Shown here: positions 13,109 to 24,923 of the stretch, piece after piece
Position numbering within the stretch: the stretch's first letter is position 1
How the letters are laid out: each line of letters begins with the position of its first letter
Translations under genes and position numbers: made by a program
Source: Nannobrachium achirus
Taxonomy: Eukaryota; Chordata; Actinopteri; Myctophiformes; Myctophidae
Assembly: GCA_963921795.1 (NCBI GenBank)
Contig: OY997642.1
Location: forward strand, 35,161,796 to 35,225,795
Direction: 5' to 3'
DNA length: 64,000 nucleotides
The notes under the pieces: model-generated
The model's input: only the letters and a program-made list of their open reading frames with translations
Database searches by the model: none
What the model was told of the DNA's origin: nothing

Positions 13109-14092
13109 AGGTTCTCAAAGTATGGTCTGGGGACCAGCTACATTGATATAGAATTACAATTTCAGTTTAAGGACTTTAAGCCTGTTTTTGCAACCGAAGG
13201 TCGCAGTTTAGGTTGTGAAACGGCACATGCTGACTCTGTCTGTCTGGACTTGTACACTTTTTTACGGTCTATGGGTTTGCCGCTCTGACATCACTGTGAT
13301 GTCATGGGAACCACACTAACAGAATCCCTTTATGCCCATACTGTACATGGAGATCCCTGATGTCATCAATATTAAGCCCATATCTAACAGGACTTCATAT
13401 GGGAAAATTGCGAATGCCAATACTGTATATGGAGGAAGACAGCCCATATCTGTGTGGCTGGTTCAGAGAGCGATCTCCATATATGGGCATAAAAGGGATT
13501 GTATGTTGTGATGTCATGGGAACCATTCTAACAGAATCCCTTTATGCCCATATATGGAGATCCCTGATGTCATCAATATTAAGCCCATAATATGTATCTA
13601 ACAGGACTTCATATGGGAATGAATGCCCATACTATGGAGGAAGACAGCCCATATCTGTGTGGCTGGTTCAGACAGGGATAGGCATAACAGGATGTATGTA
13701 GACGTCAGATGTGATAGACGTCATAGGATTTTCATATAACGAATAACTGAGTATGCATGTTTGGGGTCTCACAGCATATCTCCATAGTACATGGATCCCC
13801 ATATATGTGTACCAGGAGTCTCCATATATGGGTAACTGGTCCAGACGGCCAAGACATGCGCGACCTTGCCCTGAGGCGTCTTACTAGTATTATAATGCTA
13901 TCACGCATCACAACGTGATGAGTCGCGAGCTTGCAGATCTGCAAGTTAGAAACATCTTTTTATTTTAATTTATCTGAATCTTCTCTTATGGGGGTCCCTG
14001 GCACAAAAGCTTTCCACATGGGGGTCCCTAGCCAAATACTATAACTATACCAATTTGGGGATCCTTGGCCTGAAAAAGTTTGAGAACGAGTG
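13109..14092 (+). mobile_element. hAT-type element, GGTTCTCAAAG family, with nested insertion
   Basis: The termini AGGTTCTCAAAGTATGG and TTTGAGAACGAGTG are flanked by gcctatag (13101-13108) and gcctatac (14093-14100), a seven-of-eight duplication. It is enlarged to 984 bases by a nested CArG-box element at about 13184-13885. A worn shared palindrome is at 13898-13946, and GGGGGTCCCT motifs near the right end are typical of the family. Confidence 0.75.
13184..13885 (+). mobile_element. nested CArG-box repeat family, copy 1
   Basis: This insertion shares its ends and body with 57285-57612 in the opposite orientation. The ends resemble each other around AAGGTCGC. It holds a tandem duplication of a unit of about 212 bases (starting at 13298 and 13510), repeated GATGTCAT motifs, and perfect CArG boxes (CCATATATGG) at 13477-13486, 13548-13557 and 13822-13831. 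No transposase or known superfamily was recognised. Confidence 0.6.
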
Positions 14093-14379
14093 GCCTATAC
14101 GAACACTGAAGCAATGAATGCTTGATAGAATAGAATTCAATAGGAATTATGACCAGATGGGACAGCACATAATCATCATGTGGATCCAGTTCACTATGTA
14201 ATGCTAACCTCAAGTGGATGCAGATCCTGTTTTATCTATGTGATCTTATAAGCAAATAGTAGGATGAATAAGAACAATCTGAGAAATGCTATAAAAATGG
14301 AAACATCTTGGCTTCCTTCTTGGAAATGGCACGCATGCACGCACTCAAATCTCCTGTGTTAATCTATCAATTTCTTATG

Positions 14380-14480
<101 letters not shown>

Positions 14481-14724
14481 ACTAAATGCTAAAGCGTGGG
14501 AAACTGTGGTTTTCAAAGAAGATTCAAGATGAGTCTCAAGTGTCGGCTGTCAGTGCCAGTGTCAGTGGACAATGTGACCTTTGACCCGCTTGAGTCGCGC
14601 TCTTCCTCCTGGCGGTACGTTTCAGCACCTTATTGTTTGTCTTCCAGCCAGTTAACACATTTCTCTGAGTCCTCCTTTCTTTACTGCTAGCATGCTTGGT
14701 TGCACTGTAATTGGCTCCTAAACA

Positions 14725-14859
<135 letters not shown>

Positions 14860-15885
14860 AAAGGGACATAGATACACACACTGTAGTTCAAAGTGGGATT
14901 ATTATACTGCAGACAAATGTAAACTATAACATTTTTAAAAGAAGAAAGAAGACTAACGAGTAATGCAGGAGCTTCACACAGAGAAGTATCGTAAGTGTTT
15001 TTGTTGGCAAAGATGGATCAATAGGGGAGAGGACTGAATACTGATAAGCTCTTGATTGCTTTCAGACAATATAACATGTGTTTCTTATACAGATATTTGT
15101 TTTAATTTCCAATGTGAAGTGGCATTTATTAAGATGGAAGTTCTTTTAACAATCCCTCTCGGTTTTCAATCCTCCACATACAACAGCTATAAGCTAGCTG
15201 GTAGTTTGCTAGAAGGTAATGGGCATTGCTAGAAGAAGCAACCCCATTCCACTTCTCTACAGTACACTGTAAAATCCTGAACGTTAATTTAACTCTGAGA
15301 GTGTACAAATGTAACCAAATGTATTATTGCGGGTCCACTTGGTTATGTACGATCTCAGAGTTACAACTGTGTTGCATTCAGCCCTGGTGGCTCCTACGAG
15401 TAAAGTTTATCGTTAGCTGGAAAAATGAATTGTTCTTTCAGTGGAACATGTTTGAAACGGTGCCAGCAGTGTTTGAAGAAAAGAAAAAAAGAAATGAAAG
15501 AACCAACGAATATAGTCTGAAGCTTTCAGAAGTCTACTGGGTGTTTAGTATTGGGCAAATAGCCCATCTGACAAGGTCTTCATAAAACCTCAAGTATTAA
15601 ATGTACATTTTTGCATTATGCTCAGCAGAGACAGCAAGCCGCTTTGATGAAGCCAAACACACATCTGAAGTTCAAAAAGGAAAAAGAAAAGAAAAAAAGA
15701 AATGTGAAAATAATAATCGTATAAAGACACACCAAAGTAAAAACAAACAACAACAAGAACAAAACATGACACATTTCACAAAGATGTTGTGAAGTTACAA
15801 TCCAGGCCTCACAGCTCTTCGGGAGGAGCTGGTGGTAGTGGGGGTGGGGGTGGGGTTCTCAGACAAGCTAAAGCAAATACATACA

Positions 15886-16543
15886 ATTGTCTAGTTGGGA
15901 AGGGGGGTCCACGCGCATAGGGTGGATTTTTTTTCAACACCTGTTTTTTCTTAATCCTTAAAGGGTATATTTTAAGATTCTGCCAGGTAACAGGCTGAAA
16001 TATCGTCCCAAGGGGTTAATATTTAATGATTTATTGCACCTACCCATTCACTTAATGCTGTATACAGGAAAAAAAGACCCCCCAAAAAAAATCTTCTTTA
16101 AGTAGCATGTGAGGGGTCTAACTACGGGTGTTTCATGATTCTGAATCCATTGCAAGCATTTGTTTTGCACGAAAAACATTCCTTGGGCTAAAAATGGACC
16201 CCACAAAACTGTGAAAAGTGATGACTCATCACTTTTCACCACAAAACCATAGTTTTGTGGGGCAGTTTTTTGCCCAAGGAATGTGTTTCATGCCAAACAA
16301 ATGCTTGCTATGGATTCAGAATTAAGAAAAGAAAACCTAGTTAGACCCCTCACATGCTTTCTTGTATAGTAAGTGAATGGGTAGGTGCAAGAAATCATTA
16401 AAAATGAACCCCTTGGGATGATATTTCAGCTTGTTACCTGGCAGAATCTTAAAATATAACCTTTAAGGGTTAAGAAAAAAAACTTGTGGCTAAAAAAGAT
16501 CCACCCTATGCGCGTGGACCCCCCTTTCCTACTAGACTACAAT
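15886..16543. mobile_element. long foldback element, about 658 bp
   Basis: The two halves are near-complete reverse complements meeting near 16215. The outer sequences ATTGTCTAGTTGGGAA and its worn complement at 16529-16543 enclose GGGGGGTCCACGCGCATAGG and its mirror at 16497-16522. The same words (CTTAATCCTTAAAGGGT; GGAATGTGTTTCATGCC) appear on both arms. No coding region and no clear target duplication were found. Confidence 0.8.
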
Positions 16544-17721
16544 ACGAATGGATCTTCAAGGATTTCTATGAGGTGTGCAGGTGTGAGGTCTTCCCCGTCT
16601 GGGCGAGAGACATCCAGATGGTGTTTGTGTGCGACGGCGAGCGAGCGGCAGCGCTACAAGCGGTGGTTCCTCTCACAGATCAGTGCCTCGTATCTCTGTT
16701 CCATCTCCAAGCTCTGGGCTCGTGTAAACATCCCCAGTCCACAGACCTCTGATGTTTTCACCATTGTGTTTACAGTGAGAAGTCAGGCAAATACGTGAAC
16801 TTTAGGACAAAGAAGAGGCGGGTGAACAATAGACTCTTGTGGTAGGTATGTATTGGCTTGAAGTGGTGAGAAACGAGATGTGTGTAGTTTAGTACATGAA
16901 TCCAACAACGTTTTTTTATTCTGAAATGGCACGTAGGCATGTCAATGAACGGCACCACAACGCTGGAGTGCATTTAAGAGTGTGACGCCACTTTGTTGAC
17001 TGCAGGATTGAGCCGGAGGATGCAAGGCTCAGAAAACAAGCAAAAAGCATAACCACCCAATTACTAGTACATATTGTGTTTTTCTTTCCTTTCTAAGTGT
17101 TTGTCTGATCCACTGCCGATGGGGATCGGATGTTCATATGGGCTGAACAACACACTATTTTTGTCAGCATCCCTGTGGAGCAAAGTGGGATTGTCAGGCA
17201 TACACTGAGCCCTTTAGTTCACACGCTGTGGCCTGCCCATAGTCCCCCTCAGTAGGAAAGATATTCAATTACACTCAATTACATCCAGCATGTACAATGA
17301 ATGATCCAGAGCCACATGTGGCAACAAACACAGGAGTTCATCAAAAGTTGAAAACAACAGCAAAAAAGGTTAAATTGACTATGTAAATGGACTGGTAGCT
17401 TTCTGTTACAAAAATGTAGCTTTTGCCTACAATTAACCACACAGTGAAAATATGAGCCGCATTTTCAATCAAACCAAAACCTCATGCAAAGTTACAACTC
17501 TCCGAGATCAAAGCACTTTGTTCCTCCTTTTACTTTTTTCTTTACTCTATTTCCACCGTCTGTTTTTCAGATGCAGAGTGGAGAAAATCCCCTGGACATC
17601 AAAGCGAGAGACAGAGAAAGTCATTTAGTCTTATCTTAATTGGGCTCCAATTTCAATAATGATCTTACACATAGGGACCAGAGAGGAGAGAAGCCGCTGC
17701 AAGCGGAGAGAGGGTGATGCC
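16544..17721. other. unrecognised non-repeat DNA; GC-rich patch then possible conserved element
   Basis: A GC-rich patch at about 16560-16760 is open in two overlapping frames, but neither resembles a protein I recognise and the frames conflict. A moderately AT-rich, repeat-free stretch at about 17500-17700 has the texture of a conserved non-coding element. Both statements are impressions, not alignments. Confidence 0.3.
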
Positions 17722-17952
17722 CAGGGGCGTCACAAGGGGGGGGGGGGGAGTGGGACTGAGTTACTAGGGCCCAAGGTGGAGGGGCCCTAGTAACTTTAGC
17801 TATTGAAAAATAGCAGATCTACAAGCTCGCAGCGCGGCACTCGGTGCCGCGCTGCGAGCTTGTAGATCTGCAATTTTTCAATAGTTAACATTCATGGGGG
17901 GCCCGCAGTGAATCCTTGTACCCAGGGCCCAGAATTTGGTGTGACGCCCCTG
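17722..17952 (+). mobile_element. hAT MITE, CAGGGGCGTCAC family, copy 1
   Basis: Perfect termini CAGGGGCGTCAC and GTGACGCCCCTG are flanked by a perfect 8-bp duplication gtgatgcc (17714-17721 and 17953-17960), which identifies a hAT element. It includes a run of 13 G at 17736-17748 and one central shared palindrome at 17800-17884 with arms GCTCGCAGCGCGGCAC and complement. It is 231 bases long with no coding capacity. Confidence 0.93.
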
Positions 17953-17969
17953 GTGATGCCTGATTTATA

Positions 17970-18090
17970 CTTGGTCACGCGGCGTCGCACACCGAAAGCA
18001 GCAGATCTACACGCTCATGCAACACGTCGCAGTGTGATCACTGTGAGCTTGTAGATCTGCTACCGGAGTCCGTCCTCCCTGCTCCGCACT
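17970..18090. repeat. shared palindrome in a different, Harbinger-like context
   Basis: The palindrome arms GCAGATCTACACGCTCA and TGAGCTTGTAGATCTGC lie at about 18000-18061. Flanking text (GATTTATACTTGGTCACGCG) resembles fish Harbinger-type MITE ends and recurs, inverted, beside the hairpin remnant at 21048-21160. Family assignment is tentative. Confidence 0.45.
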
Positions 18091-19148
18091 CCGCCGCTCT
18101 GCTGTCTAATCTCAGCCCCAGACATGTCACTGGCCTGTGATTAATGATGACCTAATGTTTTGTTTACTCTATGCTCATAACAGGCGAGTGGATTGCATAG
18201 GGCATGCCGTGTGGGGAAACATGAAAGCTCTGTCTGTGACCGCTTGCAGGGTGTGCAGTCCCAACTAGAGGGCAGAAATAAACAGCTCTGCACTTCAGCC
18301 ACCTGGCACAGAACCGCACACTGCAAAAAAGCTAAGAAAGAAAAAACAAACAACAACAACAAGAAAACTCAGAGCTGCGTGTGTGATTCGACGTTGTGAG
18401 GCAGCCATCAATCAACAATGCACAGGTCTGAGGTCACACACGTTATTCGACCTTGGGAACAACATGCATTCGCAACTTTCTTAATAATTAACTCGTTCCT
18501 CGCGTACGAGTGAGCAAACATATGGGGTCTGACAAGCGCCTGACAGTAAGGTCAAGAGTCCAGTACGTCAGTCCACTTTAAACGTCATGAACCCCGCTTC
18601 TGTCTGTGGTTTTCTGGTATTTAGCAGAGCAATTGAGAGGGACTGAGGCAGCCAGTCCTTGTTGTTGCATACAGGAAATGCTGCTACTGCTAATGAAAAT
18701 AAACCCCAGCATTGACTTCACGGAGGGCTCCGAGTGTGTGATTGGGATCGTGAAGCCGGGGTTTCATTCTGAGTGACTCAATCGGTCTGACGGAAGGGCC
18801 TTTTATTGGTTTTCCTTTCTTCGAAAAAAGAACAGAAAGATAAAGGAATCCAATCTTGACATGTTTGTCATCTCAAATCCTTCCTTTTCCTCCCTGAATG
18901 TTGACAATACTTTGCCCATGCTTCACCACTCCCGCCGCATCAGAACACAAAGGCAACTGTCAAAGATCTCTTTTCTTGTTGCTGTGAAAGGACGACTATT
19001 TTGGAAGGACGACGTTGCGTTTGTGGAGGGTATGGGCGAGCACACAGGGGCAAGGAGGGGCCACCACGCAGACAGAGCCCTCATCTCAGCCAGCTGTAGA
19101 GGTACGGAGCTGCGTTTCACTTCACCTTCAGGACTCTGATGCGGGCAT
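18091..19148. other. intergenic DNA, no gene seen
   Basis: No open frame, transposon end or RNA gene was recognised. The stretch 18590-18760 is repeat-free and might be regulatory. Confidence 0.4.
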
Positions 19149-19302
19149 CAGGCGTGTCACAAGGGGGGGGGGGGGGGGGGGGAGTGGGACTGAGTGTTAC
19201 TAGGGCCCAAGGTGGAGGGGCTTTTTCAATTGTTTCAATAGTTAAAGCACAAAATAGTGAAGCAGTGAATCCTTTACCCAGGGCCCAGAATTTGGTGCAA
19301 CA
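19149..19302 (+). mobile_element. hAT MITE, CAGGGGCGTCAC family, copy 2, palindrome lost
   Basis: The left end reads CAGGCGTGTCAC and is followed by a 20-base G run (19163-19182). The flanks gcgggcat (19141-19148) and tcgggcat (19303-19310) match at seven of eight bases. Only 154 bases remain because the central palindrome and its neighbourhood are deleted, leaving a short TTTTTCAAT junction. Confidence 0.75.
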
Positions 19303-20566
19303 TCGGGCATAACAGGGCATAGCTTCATCCGCTTGCTGTGAAGTGTCAGAATAAAAGCATTGAGCTCTAATTTGTACAGCAGTAAACACCTATTTTCCTG
19401 GCCATTTGAGTGTGAATATTATTATACAAAATGTATATTTTCTAACCAGTAATGCAATTAATTCATCTTCTTTGGGTGACGTCCATCTATCTGAAAAATA
19501 CAAGTTCTTGGAAAATCTTTATTATTAAGTTTGAAATAAGTTTGCATGAAGTCACTGGTTATTCAGTAATACCCTCTTTGTTGACTCCATTTGCAACTCT
19601 GAGAGAGCACAACTGTAAATGAAAATCGGTATACTATCAGAGTTAAATGAACACTCAAGATTCGACTATGTAAAAGCTGCAACAATAGCAGGCGGAGGAG
19701 GACTTCAGTATGCTGGGGATCTCCAGAAACCCTTTCCTACGCTTTCCAGTCTCTGCCTTTTCCTAGTTAGTCATTCTCCCTGCTGCTGATTAATACTGGT
19801 GCCACTACTGTGGGAGCTGACCTTAAATGGTCTCAGTGTCAAATAGAAATGTTTAGCCTGTCCTTTTGACTGCAGGACAGCTGAGCAGTTTTCACCACAT
19901 GTCAAGGATTGTTATAAAAAGCTATTGCTTTACATTACCTTGTATAATCATCAAATGATTCAAACAGCTGTATCAAACGGGCATGAAAGCTGTACAACGT
20001 GGTGCCATAATGTGTCACGTCAAATCTCTGCCCGAGCAGTGCTAGAAGCTACAAAGTCATGCCCACTGCAGGTATTTACATCAAACGTTACTCATACATT
20101 CAAACAATTGTGACTCTGAGTGTGTCCAAAATGTCCAAATGACGCATGGACACTCTCGGAGTTAAATGAATGCTGCCCGGAGGCCATCGCACACCCTGGG
20201 GACGTCACATGCTTGAACGTATCACTCCTCATCCTCGCCATTCAAAATACAAAGTGAAAATTCAATCTGATAGGAATTTCCTCCTTCTGCAACTGGAGCA
20301 AGCGACTGCTACATTCTGATCTTATCGCTAGCAACAATCTTACATCTTGTCGTGTCCAAACAGGGTTTCTGTGAGAACACACCACGTATATTTCATTATG
20401 TGCATTATGCGTGTGATATACGAGGAGGGAGGCGAGGGACAAAATACAACTTTCATTATGAGTGTCTCAAGCTTGAATGGCTGTCGGCTTTTTGTCAACT
20501 AAAAGAGCACAGAGAGACAGCCCTCTTAAACCTGCCATATACGCTGCCTTGCGATGGTGCCTATGG
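19303..20566. other. intergenic DNA, no gene seen
   Basis: Nothing coding was recognised. AACTCTGAGAG-type motifs near 19595 and 20115-20165 suggest a further worn repeat. Confidence 0.4.
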
Positions 20567-21031
20567 CAGGGGTCTTCAACAGGGGGTCCGGGACCCCTAA
20601 GGGGTCCTCAGAGTTACTACAGGGGGTCCTCCAAATCTTCCAATCCTTTTTATACAACAACTTGAACCCTAGCATCCATATTCTGAGAACTGTAGCCAAA
20701 AATAGCAGATCTACAAGCTCACAACGCCTCGCGCTGCGAGGCGTTGTGAGCTGGTAGAACGGCTATTTTCGGCAAAGAGGTTCGGTGTAGAGGGGAAAAA
20801 GAGCAGACTAAGTACAGAGTGAAAATTCAAGTTTGTTTTAAGTATTGACAGTTCAAGTGGTTAAATATCTGAAAATCTGAAATCTGAAAAATATCTGAGA
20901 ATCCAAAATACACTGACGGCTGTGCTGTCAAAAGATGATATGGAATCTATGAACAGGTTGAGGGGGTCCCTGCTTCATCTCTCTCTCAACTAAGGGGTCC
21001 TTCCTTGGCCTGAAAACGTTGAAGACCCCTG
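20567..21031 (+). mobile_element. hAT MITE, CAGGGGTCTTCAAC family, copy 1
   Basis: The termini CAGGGGTCTTCAAC and GTTGAAGACCCCTG are flanked by a perfect 8-bp duplication gcctatgg (20559-20566 and 21032-21039). Inside are sequences matching the TTAA-flanked family (CTTGAACCC ... GTTCAAGTGGTTAA), so that family appears nested in the progenitor. The shared palindrome is at 20695-20773. Confidence 0.94.
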
Positions 21032-21039
21032 GCCTATGG

Positions 21040-21190
21040 CAAAAATAACAACTCTATGAGCTTTCAATGCTTCATGGTGCCATGCATTGTGAGATTGTAG
21101 ATCTGCAATTTTTGTCACAGGACGCCTTCGTACGACGGATTATAAGTCGGGCGCTGGCGTTCTTGCTCTTACTCAGTACTCCCACTCCGC
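21040..21190. repeat. worn shared palindrome plus Harbinger-like flank
   Basis: The remnant TTGTAGATCTGCAATTTTTG is at about 21096-21115, and GACGGATTATAAGTCGGGCG follows near 21133-21152. It resembles the inverted context of the hairpin at 18000. Confidence 0.4.
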
Positions 21191-21499
21191 CCGCCCCTGC
21201 TGTTTATTCTTATTTTCTCTGCTGGCTGTGTCGGTGACAGGCGTGATAAGAGCTGCGGAGGCAAGCTGTGAGTTCTGTCTGAGTCTGCACAGGAAGCACA
21301 AGTGAATCAGTGTTGTTGTCCATCAGCGAGAGCCCTGTAGAATGCCGTCACAGCCCAGAACAATGGCCACACAGGCTCCCTCTGGCATCGCCGGGGAAAC
21401 TTTAGTCAGCCTGCAATCTCACCAGCACCGACAGAGGAGATAAAGCACATAGGAAAAATGAGAGAGGATAAACGAAAAAAGAAAAGATACACTTGTGCG

Positions 21500-21544
21500 C
21501 GCGCGCGCACACAGACACACACACACACACACACACACACACAT

Positions 21545-21603
<59 letters not shown>

Positions 21604-21704
21604 CAGACAGACACGCACTGTACAGAAACATAAACAGTATTGCACATGCATGCACTCAAGCACATATAAACACACTTGCACACGCACAAGTAGAGAACAA
21701 ACAC

Positions 21705-21797
<93 letters not shown>
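21500..21797. repeat. three (AC)n arrays in close succession
   Basis: Arrays lie at about 21500-21542, 21546-21596 and 21709-21796. The first is preceded by GCGCGCGCGC. Open frames across them are repeat artefacts. Confidence 0.95.
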
Positions 21798-21949
21798 CAC
21801 CACTGAGGTGTCTGCAAAATAATGAATTGCTCAATCAAGATTACCAGCCCACCAGGAGGTAGAGAGATGAGAGGGCTGGAAAATGCAGTCATTGGGTCAA
21901 GTTGCAATTAACCCCTTCACATTCAGGTGCCTTTTTCACAATATGCCCC

Positions 21950-22141
21950 CAGAGGCGTCAATTGGGTATGGCAAGGTATGGCAGCTGCCATACCTTGGCT
22001 ACAGGGGGGAAAAAAAGTTCTTAAAATAAAGTCATCATGCCTGTTGCTAAGGTATGGCAACATGACTGGTGTCTTGAAGGTGCGCGTGCAAGACACCAGT
22101 CATGTTGCCATACCTTCGCTTTTGCTGAACTGACACCGCTG
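21950..22141 (+). mobile_element. hAT MITE, CAGAGGCGTCA family
   Basis: The termini CAGAGGCGTCAATTGGG and TGACACCGCTG are flanked by tatgcccc (21942-21949) and tatgccca (22142-22149), seven of eight. It carries its own hairpin at about 22049-22121 (AAGGTATGGCAACATGACTG and complement) that is unrelated to the palindrome shared by the other families. Confidence 0.85.
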
Positions 22142-22467
22142 TATGCCCAAATTCTTTAACCAAAATAAATGGCATATTTGCAAGCACTGGCAGTTACTAA
22201 AATTATTTCCGTTCATATATTTAGCATTGCTGATGTATCAACATCACGTCAGTGCGACTCCCGAAGACGTCCATTCATAAACAATCAACCTATTGGACGT
22301 ATTTTATATACATTGCATATATAATTGTTTAAAAAGTTACTTTTAATTAATATCCCTCCTGGTGTGTAAGGCATGTGTTTTTAATGTTTCTATGAAAATA
22401 TTTGCAAAACGGTTAGCAGTGGCATACAGTAAGTGCTGGTCATTCCTTTGTGTCTGTGCCCTACGCT

Positions 22468-22932
22468 CAGGGGCGTCACAAGGGGTAGGAAAGTGGGACC
22501 GAGTTACTGGGGCCCCAAGGTGGAGGGGCCCTAGTAACTTTATCTATTGAAAAATAGCAGATATACAAGCTCACAGCGCGGCACCGAGTGCCGCGCTGCG
22601 AGCTTGTAGATCTGCTATTTTTGAAAAGTTGTGAAAATCTTTGAATATATTATGTATTTTTTAAGCGAACATGTCTAACTCAAATTTAGCTTCTGGGGGT
22701 CCCTGGAACGAAATATTTTGAGATCGGGGTCCGTGGCAAAATACATATCATCTTGGGGGTCCTTGACATAGGTTTCGTGCACACATTTTCACGATAAAAA
22801 AAAAAAATAACAGATATACAAGCTTGCCGCGCTGTGAGCTTGTATATCTGCTATTTTTCAATAGTTAACATTCATGGGGGGCCCGCAGTGAATCCTTGTA
22901 CCCAGGGCCCAGAATTTGGTGTGACGCCCCTG
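22468..22932 (+). mobile_element. composite hAT element, CAGGGGCGTCAC ends, two palindromes
   Basis: The ends are CAGGGGCGTCAC and GTGACGCCCCTG, with flanks cctacgct and cctccgct (seven of eight). Two shared palindromes, at 22548-22628 and about 22804-22864, enclose a segment of the GGTTCTCAAA family in inverted orientation (GGGGGTCCCTGGAACGAAAT). The same arrangement in reverse is at 30436-30917; this copy has an internal deletion relative to it. Confidence 0.85.
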
Positions 22933-23601
22933 CCTCCGCTAGTGCCCGTGACACATTCCTGCAATGGTTTTTATTACACTACAGGAAATCTAAGTCTAAT
23001 CAACCAATTGCAGAGTGAGCGTTAGCCACATTGTGAAAACAAACAAAACAGATACGCTTGTTGACTTAATGTCATTGCATACGTTATTGTTGGGGAAGCA
23101 TTCGGGACAGCCAACGAAAATACATTCCGCCCCTCACAATTCCACACTGCACTGAGGGACAACCAGAAGCACAGCGACCAAATAACGGCATTTGTGGCAG
23201 GCTCCGAGCCTATACGATGATAGATCTAATTGCTTCTGTTGAGCAATATGGATTCTTGTTTCCGAAACTTAATGCAGGCTGGGAAGGCTTTTTTTGGTTC
23301 ACCAGTAGACCAGAGTATAACCAAGTCAAGACTCCGTTGTTTTCTCAGGAAACAGGTACAATGATGGAAAGTGTGGACAAATGAACACCCCAAACCTCCT
23401 CCTGAAAAAAGAAATCGCAGCTTTTAACTGTGCCGATTCGGCCATGATTTGCCATCGGAAAGCATCTGCTGCCGACAGGGAGCCATCGGGAGCTTGTCGG
23501 CAAGAGACTCTTGCCGTCGATAGACCCGGGACCCGTTGATGAAGAACTGGACGTGCCGTCTGTTGCTAGGAGTTGGTAGAATTGAGGGGGATAGACTAGA
23601 T
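22933..23601. other. intergenic DNA, no gene seen
   Basis: No gene or clear transposon end was recognised in this stretch. Confidence 0.4.
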
Positions 23602-24141
23602 CAGGGGTTCCCAAACTTTTTTGTCTCAGGGCACCCCATGAATATTCTTTTTAAATCCGAGGCACCCCTACATTATAATTTTCACTCCCAGCACCTTATA
23701 TTTATAGCATATCGTCGTTGTCGGGTGGAAAACTTGTATGTCCCAAACCGTTTGTTTCGTATTTATCATCTATAAAATGTACTATAGTGAAAACAGCCGA
23801 TCTACAAGCACAGGCGTTGTGTGCTTGTAGATCTGCTGTTTTCACTAGTTTTGTGCAACAGTCTTGTATGATGAAGCAGGGCTTTGCTTTACCAAAAGAC
23901 GTACAAATTTGAAACTTGGAGATACGAGGTGAGTGATTATGTTGTGAGGAAAACGTTGAGATAATAGCCATTTTGGTTAGAACTGACTGAAAATAACTTT
24001 GTACTTCCAAGTTTAAAATTATACTCAATATTTTTTCAAGTCTCCAAATAAATCCCAAATATTATCAAATGATCTTGCGGCACCCCTGGACTGCCGTCAC
24101 GGCACCCCAGGGTGCCCCGTCACCCACTTTGAAAACCCCTG
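23602..24141 (+). mobile_element. hAT MITE, CAGGGGTTCCCAAAC family, with nested TA-type MITE
   Basis: The left end CAGGGGTTCCCAAACTTTTT and the right end TTTGAAAACCCCTG are flanked by a perfect 8-bp duplication gactagat (23594-23601 and 24142-24149). GGCACCCC motifs near each end are typical of the family. A TA-type MITE is inserted at about 23709-23930. Confidence 0.9.
23709..23930 (+). mobile_element. TA-type MITE, ATATCGTC family, nested copy
   Basis: It begins ATATCGTCGTTGTCGGGTGG and ends near GAAACTTGGAGATACGAGGT, with the right terminus worn. The palindrome at 23785-23849 is the family's GAAAACAGC...AAGCACA version with a shortened loop. Confidence 0.75.
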
Positions 24142-24504
24142 GACTAGATACTCCTGTAGAATGGACCTTTAGTTTGCTCTGGTCCAGAACACTCTGCCAG
24201 GAAGCAGACTCACAGACAGGACCAGGACCACTGCCCTATGAGGGCTCAACTTCAGTCAACATAAACAAAACTACTTTGCCTACTCACCTAAGCAAAGGTA
24301 GTTTTGTGTTAATGAAAGTCTATTCTTCGTGGTGGGAAACCTCTCTCCACCACTATAAAATACACTTTTTTTGAGCAGAAAATAAAACATGTCTGCCAGA
24401 CATCAATTATTTTGTATTTAGGTATAATTGAGCGGTGGTAAACCGCTCCATAGAGTGGCTGGGTGTGTGTCTGTAGCCATTTCTCCTCAGCGTTTTGCCA
24501 TAGC

Positions 24505-24569
<65 letters not shown>

Positions 24570-24774
24570 CATAGCCTGTACATCCTAGACTCACTCAACC
24601 ACTTAATGACAACACAATGTCATCATCACAACCATGTCCTTTCAAATATAATGTTGACTAAACCAAAACATCATCATTAGTCGTCAACACTGCTGCGTAG
24701 AAAAGGATTCCCAGAAGATACCTGGACTGTGATTGTCTGTCCATCGATTCTCTATCAACAGCCATTCGGCTTAC
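24142..24774. other. flank between MITE and kelch gene
   Basis: It holds a small perfect hairpin at about 24259-24306 (ACAAAACTACTTTGC and complement) and the GAGCGGTGG repeat with its (GT)n array at 24428-24575. No gene was seen. Confidence 0.5.
24428..24575. repeat. GAGCGGTGG repeat with embedded (GT)n, copy 1
   Basis: The text GAGCGGTGGTAAACCGCTCC and TCCATAGAGTGGCTGGGTG matches the unit at about 41994-42239. A (GT)n array fills 24507-24567. Related sequence is at 58140-58395. Confidence 0.55.
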
Positions 24775-24868
24775 TTGATTGGCCAAACCCAACTCATCAG
24801 CTTTTGCTTTGTGCATTTGTCAAACTTTGTGAGTTATTTGTGCCACTGACACTGAACCAATATAAGCA
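24775..24868 (+). promoter_or_regulatory. candidate promoter of the kelch retrogene with a Y-box
   Basis: TTGATTGGCCAA at 24775-24786 matches the Y-box consensus CTGATTGGCCAA at all but the first base. A second CCAAT is at 24857-24861 and TATAAGCA at 24861-24868, which would place the start near 24890-24895, about 30 bases before the ATG. Y-boxes are common in germ-cell promoters. Function is inferred from motifs and spacing. Confidence 0.45.
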
Positions 24869-24923
24869 GCAGAGCACATATTAGGACTCTACTCTTAATA
24901 GCAAGACTTAAGCTATATTAGAA

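Noticed and set aside
16484-16798. Two overlapping forward frames of 88 and 104 codons in a GC-rich patch
   Set aside because: The frames compete, start inside the foldback element, lack a convincing splice context and match no protein I recognise. An exon cannot be excluded without a protein search.
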